From positions 75,844-139,843 of the forward strand of contig DEMS01000020.1 of assembly GCA_002359315.1 (NCBI GenBank): a DNA stretch of 64,000 nt. Direction: 5' to 3'. A program made the position numbers and the translations under genes. This document shows positions 26,835 to 34,060 of this stretch, piece after piece. Each line of letters starts with the position of its first letter. Within the stretch, counting starts at the first letter, position 1. The notes under the pieces are model-generated. The model did not search any database. It was given only the letters and a program-made list of their open reading frames with translations, and had not been told where the DNA came from. The DNA is from Bacteroidetes bacterium UBA2664. Its GTDB lineage: Bacteria > Bacteroidota > Rhodothermia > Balneolales > Balneolaceae.

Positions 26835-28043
26835 ATGTTGAGGTTGAAAAATAGTATCATGTTGGAATCAGACTCTTTTTACAGACATATCGCACAGACC
26901 AGCAATGAGCCTATGGGGCTCGAGATTGATTATGCTGAAGGATGTACGCTCTATACAAAGGATGGGAAAGAGTATACTGATTTCATCTCCGGTATTGCGG
27001 TGAGCAGTTTGGGGCACAGGCATCCTAATGTTCTGAAAGCGATACGTGAGCAGCTCGATAAACATCTGCATGTGATGGTTTACGGTGAGTATATTCAGGC
27101 ACCTCAGAGCAGATTTGCGAAGCTTTTGTGCGATCAGCTGCCCGATAGCCTGGATCGTGTTTATTTTGTGAACAGTGGTACCGAGGCCGTTGAAGGAGCA
27201 CTCAAACTGGCTAAAAAACATACAGGCCGTCACAAACTAATCGCTTTTCACAATAGTTATCACGGCGATACACATGGCTCACTCAGTGTAACAGGCCGAA
27301 ATATCTACAGAGATCCTTATGAGCCACTTCTGCCGCATGTATACTTTTCAGCGTTCAATGATGATGCAGTATTGAATTTGATTGATGAATCAACGGCAGC
27401 GGTTATTTTGGAGCCCATTCAGGGGGAGGGAGGGATTATTCCGGCCCAACAAGAGTGGTTGCAGCGTGTCCGGAGTAAATGTAATGATACAGGCTCAATT
27501 CTCATATTTGATGAAATTCAGACCGGTTTTTTCAGAACCGGAACACTTTTTTCGTTTCAGGAGTACGGCGTTGTACCCGATATTCTATGTCTTGCAAAAG
27601 CGATGGCAGGTGGCATGCCGATGGGTGCTTTTGTCTCTTCATCAGAAATATTTGAAGCTTTTAAATTTAATCCGCCATTAAATCATGTAACAACATTTGG
27701 TGGCCATCCGGTAAGTGCCGCGGCGGCTTATGCAAATCTGAGTACATTACTTAGTGATGATTTTGGATTGAAGGCATCACACATCGAAAAGAGATCTCGT
27801 GAGATATTGACCGGCATTGGCATCGTTGAACTTAGGGGAAAAGGGGCCATGTTAGGGTTGGAACTGGAAAGTTCAGAGTTAACGGCAAAAGTAGTCAGGA
27901 GTTGTTTTGATGATGGGATTATCCTGGGCTGGACACTGCACTCTGACTCTTTGATTCGCATCGCCCCCCCACTGATTATCGATGATGATCTTTTGACCCA
28001 TACATTAAAGACGATTCAAAAGGCCATTCACTCGTCTGTTTAA
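26835..28043 (+). CDS. Class III PLP aminotransferase (acetylornithine aminotransferase-like)
   Basis: This 402-residue fold-type I enzyme transfers an amino group from an omega-amino acid or acetylornithine-like substrate to 2-oxoglutarate using PLP. Conserved elements are FVNSGTEAVEGALKLA near 110, YHGDTHGSLS near 140, the PLP-pairing Asp in ILIFDEIQTGFFRTG near 223, and the PLP Lys in CLAKAMAGGMPMGA near 255. A second ATG eight codons in (26859) is an alternative start. No other arginine-biosynthesis gene is nearby, so argD is not assigned. Confidence 0.85.
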   Translation: MLRLKNSIMLESDSFYRHIAQTSNEPMGLEIDYAEGCTLYTKDGKEYTDFISGIAVSSLGHRHPNVLKAIREQLDKHLHVMVYGEYIQAPQSRFAKLLCDQLPDSLDRVYFVNSGTEAVEGALKLAKKHTGRHKLIAFHNSYHGDTHGSLSVTGRNIYRDPYEPLLPHVYFSAFNDDAVLNLIDESTAAVILEPIQGEGGIIPAQQEWLQRVRSKCNDTGSILIFDEIQTGFFRTGTLFSFQEYGVVPDILCLAKAMAGGMPMGAFVSSSEIFEAFKFNPPLNHVTTFGGHPVSAAAAYANLSTLLSDDFGLKASHIEKRSREILTGIGIVELRGKGAMLGLELESSELTAKVVRSCFDDGIILGWTLHSDSLIRIAPPLIIDDDLLTHTLKTIQKAIHSSV

Positions 28044-28177
28044 GAGTAAAATTTATTGATCTTACTGAACTTATAAACCCTGAGATCCTGATCTTCATCA
28101 GGAAAACGCATCTATTATTTTGTTCCATTCAACAGGATTGTAGATAGTTGATCTAATTATGTAGATGTTGGATCAGA

Positions 28178-28840
28178 TTATAACGTAAAGGATACATATT
28201 GAATAATCTTGCCATCTTTGAGATGTTTTTTCTCATAAAATGTCTGGATATTCAATAAATCATCGTTCGGAGCGTCTCGATATACATTATCAACCCGTCG
28301 TAGAACCGTACATCCCTCTTCACGAATCGTTTCGAGTGTGAAATTAAATAAAATCAGGGAGTCTGTTTTCAGGTGGACGACACCCCCGTTCTTTAAAAGT
28401 TTTCGATAAATATTCAAAAATTTAGGCGAAGTCAGGCGCTTAGACTGTCTTGGCTTTTTTTTGATGTAGGGATCCGGAAATGTTATCCATATTTCATCAA
28501 CTTCATCTTTATCAAAATAGGAATGAAGATGATCGATAAACATTCTCAAAAACCGAACGTTGCTCAGGCCATCTTCGATTGCTGTTTTAGCACCTTTCCA
28601 AATTCGCGGGCCTTTTATATCGATTCCTATATAATTTCGTTCCGGGAAGCGTCTGGCAAGTTCTACTGTGTAATCCCCTTTTCCACAAGCCAGTTCGAGG
28701 GTGATGGGGTTTTGATTCTGAAAAATCTCACTGTTCCAGATACCTTTCGGGCGTTCACTCTCTTCCAGGTCCGTATACTCAATTACATTTTCAAACTGAG
28801 CAACTTCAGCGATTCGCTTAATCTTATTCTTGTTACCCAA
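28178..28840 (-). CDS. trmB: tRNA (guanine-N7-)-methyltransferase
   Basis: TrmB methylates G46 of tRNAs with SAM. The protein shows LELACGKGDYTVELARRFPERNYIGIDIKG (SAM site), the catalytic region IWITFPDPYIKKK, and RLTSPKFLNIYRKLLKNGG. I take the TTG at 28840 because MGNKNKIKRIAEV is the usual beginning of this family; an ATG 27 codons upstream lies entirely inside the redoxin gene. The start codon overlaps the redoxin stop (TTGGGTAA), so translation is coupled. Confidence 0.88.
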   Translation of the reverse strand: MGNKNKIKRIAEVAQFENVIEYTDLEESERPKGIWNSEIFQNQNPITLELACGKGDYTVELARRFPERNYIGIDIKGPRIWKGAKTAIEDGLSNVRFLRMFIDHLHSYFDKDEVDEIWITFPDPYIKKKPRQSKRLTSPKFLNIYRKLLKNGGVVHLKTDSLILFNFTLETIREEGCTVLRRVDNVYRDAPNDDLLNIQTFYEKKHLKDGKIIQYVSFTL

Positions 28841-29414
28841 AATATTCCGGCTCGTTCCCCTTTTTCCATTTAATATTGCAGCCAATACTGGGCGTCTGTG
28901 TTTCAGGGGGGGGATTCCCATTTAGGATACGATCTGCCGCTTCGCGAAGGTCTTTTCCGGTTGGCGTTTTCCAGTTACCGGGCCTGGCATCGTCGAACTG
29001 ACCTCTGTAGAATAGTTCTAAATCTTCATCAAACAGAAAGAGATCGGGGGTACAGGCTGCTTTGTAAGCTTTGGCAACTTCCTGAGACTCATCAAAGAGA
29101 TATGGAAAATTATAGGCAAAATTTTGCGCATCCTCTTTCATTTTTTCGGGACTGTCATCCGGATAATTCTGTACATCGTTTGAACTGATGGCCACTACTT
29201 TAACTCCCTTCTTTTGATAATCGGTGGCAAATCGGGATAACTCTTTTTTAATCAATTTGACATATGGACAGTGATTGGAGATAAAGATGACCAAAAGGCC
29301 CCGGCTTCCTTCAAAAGAGTTGAGTGACACGGTTTTGCCGCTTACGGTATCTTTGAGTTCAAAATGGGGTGCTTTTGTTCCCAGTTCGAGCATTGTAGAA
29401 TTTACTGCTGCCAT
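28833..29414 (-). CDS. Redoxin / thioredoxin-like protein (PRX-like)
   Basis: A 193-residue AhpC/TSA-type protein. The peroxidatic-type Cys lies in ISNHCPYVKLIK near residue 48, and a second Cys is in KAACTPDLFLFD near 124, the pattern of the PRX-like group with NHCPY motif. It probably acts as a cytoplasmic thiol peroxidase or disulfide reductant; substrate is unknown. It is translationally coupled to trmB downstream. Confidence 0.82.
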   Translation of the reverse strand: MAAVNSTMLELGTKAPHFELKDTVSGKTVSLNSFEGSRGLLVIFISNHCPYVKLIKKELSRFATDYQKKGVKVVAISSNDVQNYPDDSPEKMKEDAQNFAYNFPYLFDESQEVAKAYKAACTPDLFLFDEDLELFYRGQFDDARPGNWKTPTGKDLREAADRILNGNPPPETQTPSIGCNIKWKKGNEPEYFG

Positions 29415-29502
29415 GATTCAAACATTATTTAGTAATAATTCTAATTTCTCTTAAATATAAAGAAATATGTCGAGGAGTTCAGGCAAGGGGCCGAGCGATG
29501 AA

Positions 29503-30303
29503 TTAGTCGAACCGAAGGAGATACCAATCATCACGTGATAACATACGGGGTTGTGATCTCATTCGCTGAGCGGTTCGGTTGCGCTGCCCGTAATACCCTC
29601 TTGATTGTTGATCATTCATCATTGTATCTGTATTTGGGAATCTAAAAATGGGTGGTTCCAATGCAAATCCAACCCAAATAGATCCCTTCTCTACATTATA
29701 GAGAGTTGAACCATCCAGTGGAATTTTCATTTCCAATGTAATCAATCGTCTTTCCTGATCTGAAGCGATCTCAATCCCATCGATCTCTACCAGATGCTTC
29801 TCAACAAACCCGTACTCCGCATTACTTTGCCCATCATATCTTTCAACTATCATGACTTTTGAGTAGATCTGATTCAACAAGCTTCTCATCAGTTCAACAT
29901 TTTCCGGTTTCCTGGCAAATTCCGGATCAGTTGTGAAATCGTTGTAAGTGGCCGGCGATTCACGGAGTAAGTTAAAAGAACCGACCGGATAACCAATTCC
30001 AACTCTTTTGCGATTTTCTTCAGAGTTGCTTAAATAAACGATTAATCCGGACTGCCTGATAGCACTGTCCAATCTGGGATCTTTCACATCAACAAACAGA
30101 TAGAGGATGTTATCATGTAAATAAGCGTAATAATTGATATCATCGGAGGAGGATATAAGCGTATTATCGGAAGTCCAGCCAACCAGGCTTCCATCGACCG
30201 GAAGGGCTTGATTTTTCTGGACGACGGTCACTTGTTTTGTCCCGGAACATGAAATAAAAAGGACTGAAAACAGGATTAAACTAAAAAACTGAATTTTTTT
30301 CAT
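29503..30303 (-). CDS. Lipoprotein with DOMON/CBM9-like beta-sandwich
   Basis: The signal MKKIQFFSLILFSVLFISCSG carries a lipobox before Cys19. The mature part reads DGSLVGWTSDN, YYAYLHDNILYLFVDVKD and LITLEMKIPL, the strand pattern of CBM9-like domains found in many Bacteroidota envelope proteins. The C-terminal 40 residues are rich in Arg, Gln and Met. Function is unknown; it is most likely an outer- or inner-membrane-anchored periplasmic protein. Confidence 0.65.
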   Translation of the reverse strand: MKKIQFFSLILFSVLFISCSGTKQVTVVQKNQALPVDGSLVGWTSDNTLISSSDDINYYAYLHDNILYLFVDVKDPRLDSAIRQSGLIVYLSNSEENRKRVGIGYPVGSFNLLRESPATYNDFTTDPEFARKPENVELMRSLLNQIYSKVMIVERYDGQSNAEYGFVEKHLVEIDGIEIASDQERRLITLEMKIPLDGSTLYNVEKGSIWVGFALEPPIFRFPNTDTMMNDQQSRGYYGQRNRTAQRMRSQPRMLSRDDWYLLRFD

Positions 30304-30516
30304 TTATAAATAGATGACGGTTGGTTGGAAGTCGTTATAGAATCAAGATTGGTGAAAGATAAAGGAAATGATTTTTGTTAAGAAATCCATTTATTACTAA
30401 AACTGATTCATCTTATAGATTATTGTTATCGGTAAGTGGTTAATCAGATATTAAATGTTGCCCAAAATCACTATCTTTAGATCAAATAAACAGTTCACTA
30501 AACATAAGGAAATATT

Positions 30517-30960
30517 ATGCAATTTGGATTCGGAGTTGGACCGGATACGTCCTGGATGAGAAAAGAACTCACAGATATCGGTATTGAAGAGTTAAAAACT
30601 ACAGAAGATGTTGATCGTGCCATGAAGGAGTACAATCATGGGACAATGTTAATGGCGATTAATTCTGTTTGTGGTTGTGCAGCAGGAAATGCCAGACCGG
30701 GTTTAGCGATTGCCCTCGAAAAAGCAGAGCAAAAACCGGATCATCTGGTAACTGTATTTGCAGGACAGGATAAAGAGGCCACAGAACGTGCCCGTGAATA
30801 TTTTAGTGAATTTCCGCCATCTTCTCCTGCTTTTGCTTTTTTTGTAGATGGTGAAGTTAAAGCGATGATCCCTCGTCACCGTATTGAAGGCCGAACCAGG
30901 GAAGAAGTAGCTCAGGACTTGTTGATGGTCTTTGATGCTTTTGTAAAAGAGAAGGAGTAA
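30517..30960 (+). CDS. Bacilliredoxin, BrxA/BrxB family
   Basis: The 147-residue protein has the CGC motif in INSVCGCAAGNARPG near residue 52 of YphP/YqiW-type bacilliredoxins, which remove bacillithiol from proteins. The remainder, FAGQDKEATERAREYF and SSPAFAFFVDGEVKAMIPRH, also fits and the length is normal. It suggests that the organism makes bacillithiol, although no bsh genes are in the window. It is monocistronic, followed by a bidirectional terminator. Confidence 0.92.
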   Translation: MQFGFGVGPDTSWMRKELTDIGIEELKTTEDVDRAMKEYNHGTMLMAINSVCGCAAGNARPGLAIALEKAEQKPDHLVTVFAGQDKEATERAREYFSEFPPSSPAFAFFVDGEVKAMIPRHRIEGRTREEVAQDLLMVFDAFVKEKE

Positions 30961-30976
30961 GAAAGCTCATTACCGC

Positions 30977-31009
30977 AAAAAGCCTGCGAAAATGCAGGCT
31001 TTTTTTTTT
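30977..31009. terminator. Bidirectional terminator between bacilliredoxin and GWxTD genes
   Basis: AAAAAGCCTGC pairs perfectly with GCAGGCTTTTT around GAAAAT, with a further run of T on the plus strand and A on the other side. It follows the bacilliredoxin stop by 16 bases and the stop of the converging lipoprotein gene lies inside its T run. Confidence 0.88.
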
Positions 31010-32426
31010 AAATGCGAGTCGTCAGAATACTTCCGGACAGCCAGAGTTGAATCTGCCTGTACTGTACATTAAAATACCCCTGATTTCTCTGTAATAGATA
31101 GTTATCAAAAGGGAAATACTCATTTTTCATATTGGGTCTTTCGAATACAAAGTTGTAGCGTGGATCCGACCTGTCGTACGAGTAAGACCACACCAGGGTG
31201 TTCAAAAACCGATCTACATACCAGGGTGGGCCAAACAGTATATACATCATTCCTAAATCTGTTTTCCAGCCCTCTTTGAAATTGGTGAATTGTTTATTTG
31301 CCTGTTCAACCCGATCATAATAGAGGTTGATCACTGATTTTGCCTGATTCATATTACCAACATTTGTCAGCCAAAAACGATCAATGGCTTCTTTTAATGA
31401 ATCGGGGTTCTGAATTTCCATTAATTCTTCATGGTCTCTTCGATCCATTAGATAGATTAATGGTCCGGCCAGTTCTTGCATGTTTACTATTGCCGGATAA
31501 TTTTCACTCTTAACGGCAAAATCGCGGGCTTTGTAGATAGGTTCTCCATCTTCACCGGTGGTTTCCACTTCAAAGCGATAGTTGCCACGTTCCAGTATTT
31601 CATATTTCGTTTCGATAAGAACACTGCCGGGCTGATCAAGTCTCCTTATAATTTCATCAACTACTTCGGGATTTCTCATATTCACACCTATATAAGGAAG
31701 TGTAGAGGCACTATAATTATTATAGTTCATCGGCCGGGCCGGTTCATCATCTGCCTCATACCGCAAGAGTCTGGATCTAACCTCCAATGGAGCTTCCAGA
31801 TCGTTATTTGTGACTTGAAAGATAAATTGAAGACTGTCCAGCCCGGATGATACGGTATAGGTTGTTATGGGAAAGAAGGGCTCTTCTGAGTCATTTATGA
31901 GTTTACCCAATAACCGTACTGTTGTGATATTGATTTCCGGTTCATCCGGATTTGGAATCACAGCTTCACTGGTTCTGGTAGAAGCTTTCCCGGATGTTCT
32001 GTCTAATACAGTCACATTTACTTCATAGGTACCCGGTTCCACTTCAATCGATTCATCATGGGTAAATACATCCTGACTGAGGTGAGATCCTTCGTAACTT
32101 GATTCCACGGAAAAATCTCTGCGAACATTTTTAGTGAAATCACCTTCCACTTCCAGAATTCGAATCTCAATCGATAAATGAGCAGACCTTACATCATCTT
32201 CAGTAGAGTAGATCAAGCTGCCAAGAACAACATCGGTCGTGATATTTATCAGCGCTTCATCTGTTTCACTTAAAAAGCCGATTGATGACATTCGTACTTC
32301 AGGATATCCGTCCTGGAAGAAGAAAAAAGAGCCTCTTTCTACATCCGGATTCGCCGAGCGAACACATCCGGTCGCATAAAATAAATATGCCAGCAGGAGT
32401 AAAAATATAGAGTTTTTAAATTTCAT
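31008..32426 (-). CDS. GWxTD domain-containing lipoprotein
   Basis: I start at the ATG giving MKFKNSIFLLLLAYLFYATGC, with Cys at the lipobox; an in-frame ATG eight codons earlier adds nothing typical. The mature chain has two to three beta-sandwich-like regions and the GWxTD domain near 380-440 (FWLTNVGNMNQAKSVINLYYDRV, then EGWKTDLGMMYILFGPP). The domain is known mainly from Bacteroidota and Acidobacteriota; its function is not established. It is likely envelope-anchored. Confidence 0.85.
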   Translation of the reverse strand: MKFKNSIFLLLLAYLFYATGCVRSANPDVERGSFFFFQDGYPEVRMSSIGFLSETDEALINITTDVVLGSLIYSTEDDVRSAHLSIEIRILEVEGDFTKNVRRDFSVESSYEGSHLSQDVFTHDESIEVEPGTYEVNVTVLDRTSGKASTRTSEAVIPNPDEPEINITTVRLLGKLINDSEEPFFPITTYTVSSGLDSLQFIFQVTNNDLEAPLEVRSRLLRYEADDEPARPMNYNNYSASTLPYIGVNMRNPEVVDEIIRRLDQPGSVLIETKYEILERGNYRFEVETTGEDGEPIYKARDFAVKSENYPAIVNMQELAGPLIYLMDRRDHEELMEIQNPDSLKEAIDRFWLTNVGNMNQAKSVINLYYDRVEQANKQFTNFKEGWKTDLGMMYILFGPPWYVDRFLNTLVWSYSYDRSDPRYNFVFERPNMKNEYFPFDNYLLQRNQGYFNVQYRQIQLWLSGSILTTRI

Positions 32427-32583
32427 AGTAGTTTTAATAACTAATAACAACGTAAAATAATTTCAATTAATAAATCAATATAATTATTCAATAATAGTAA
32501 CAGTTATTCTGATTGATAATTGCTTACCTTTCACAATTGTCATATAATTTCCATGAAAATAATATCAAATTGAGTACTTATTT

Positions 32584-34023
32584 ATGTTAAACAGTGCTAA
32601 AAGGACAAAAATTGTGTGTACACTGGGACCCAGCAGTAACACAGTTGAAGGAATTGAAGGGTTATTACGAGCCGGAATGAATGTAGTACGGATCAATTTT
32701 TCTCATGGCAGTCATGAGGATCACAAAAAATCGATCGGCTATGTGAGGCAAGTAGCAAGAAAATACAAGTACTCCATTCCTATTTTAATGGATCTTCAGG
32801 GCCCCAAAATTCGTGTGGGTCAGATGAAGGATGGGGGCCAAATTATCAAGGAAGGGGCTATTGTTAAAATTACAACTGAAGAGTTGATAGGTGATTCAGA
32901 AACAATACCCATTGACTATGCAAATCTTACTGAGGATGCGACTGAAGGAAATCAGATCCTTGTAGACGACGGTTTACTGGAGTTAAAGGTCATTAAAAAA
33001 AGTGAAGGATATCTGATGGCAAAAGTAGTTGTGGGTGGACTTTTGAAATCCAGAAAAGGTGTGAACCTTCCCGATGTAAAAATATCAATGTCTTCATTAA
33101 CAGAGAAAGATATTGCTGATCTGGAGTTTGGATTGGATGTTGGAGTTGATTTTGTGGCCATGTCGTTCGTCAGATCTGCCAGGGATGTGCAGGATGTTGT
33201 ATCACGAGTACGGGCAAAGAACAGTAATGCCGGAGTGATCGCTAAAATTGAGAAGCCGGAGGCCGTTGATGTAATTGATGAAATCATCGAAGAGGCTGAT
33301 GGGATCATGGTTGCTCGTGGAGATTTAGGTATTGAAATACCCAGTGAACAAGTTCCTCTGGTACAGAAAAAAATAATTGAGCGTTGCAGAATTGCCGGGA
33401 AACCGGTAATAACGGCAACTCAAATGCTCGATTCGATGATCAATAATCCACGTGCGACACGAGCAGAGAGTTCAGATGTTGCGAATGCCGTTGTAGACGG
33501 TACAGATGCGGTGATGTTATCCGGTGAAACAGCGGCCGGAAAATATCCGGTAGAAGCTGTTAAAACGATGGCTAAAATAATTCGATCTGTAGAAGAAAAC
33601 AGTGATAGCATCTATTACAGTCTAAAATATAAAAAACCGGATTGGAAGGAGAAGCAGGTGATAGAATCACTGGCATATTCGTGTGTTACTTTGGCTGAAA
33701 ATGTAGATGCAAAGGCAATAAGTACCATCACTCACTCCGGAAATACGGCAAAAAGAATTGCGAAATTCAGGCCCAGAGTCCCTATTATCGCTTTTACAGA
33801 GAGTCAAATTGTTCGAAGGCAATTGAATCTGGTATGGGGGGTACAATCTGTTCGATTGGATGAAATTTTTGATACGGATATGAGTGTCAAGATGATGGAA
33901 GATTATCTTGCAAAGCATGGAATGGTAAACAAGGGAGACCGAATCATCATTGCTACGGGAATGCCACTGGCGAAAAGAGGCAGAACCAATATGATTAAAG
34001 TGAGCACGATTGATGAGGTCTGA
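32584..34023 (+). CDS. pyk: Pyruvate kinase
   Basis: Pyruvate kinase makes ATP and pyruvate from phosphoenolpyruvate and ADP. The 479-residue protein has RTKIVCTLGPSS at the N terminus, LMDLQGPKIRVG near 65, the catalytic Lys in VIAKIEKPEA near 220, the metal and substrate loop MVARGDLGIEIP, and ATQMLDSMINNPRATRAE. The C-terminal allosteric domain (about 350-479) is complete. It lies 37 bases before the TPR lipoprotein gene and may share its transcript. Confidence 0.97.
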   Translation: MLNSAKRTKIVCTLGPSSNTVEGIEGLLRAGMNVVRINFSHGSHEDHKKSIGYVRQVARKYKYSIPILMDLQGPKIRVGQMKDGGQIIKEGAIVKITTEELIGDSETIPIDYANLTEDATEGNQILVDDGLLELKVIKKSEGYLMAKVVVGGLLKSRKGVNLPDVKISMSSLTEKDIADLEFGLDVGVDFVAMSFVRSARDVQDVVSRVRAKNSNAGVIAKIEKPEAVDVIDEIIEEADGIMVARGDLGIEIPSEQVPLVQKKIIERCRIAGKPVITATQMLDSMINNPRATRAESSDVANAVVDGTDAVMLSGETAAGKYPVEAVKTMAKIIRSVEENSDSIYYSLKYKKPDWKEKQVIESLAYSCVTLAENVDAKAISTITHSGNTAKRIAKFRPRVPIIAFTESQIVRRQLNLVWGVQSVRLDEIFDTDMSVKMMEDYLAKHGMVNKGDRIIIATGMPLAKRGRTNMIKVSTIDEV

Positions 34024-34060
34024 AAAGATACGTTTAATACAATCTGATCGTTGATCTGAT

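Noticed and set aside
32952..33611. Antisense open frames opposite pyk
   Set aside because: They are shadows of a strongly conserved gene on the other strand and lack family-like content.
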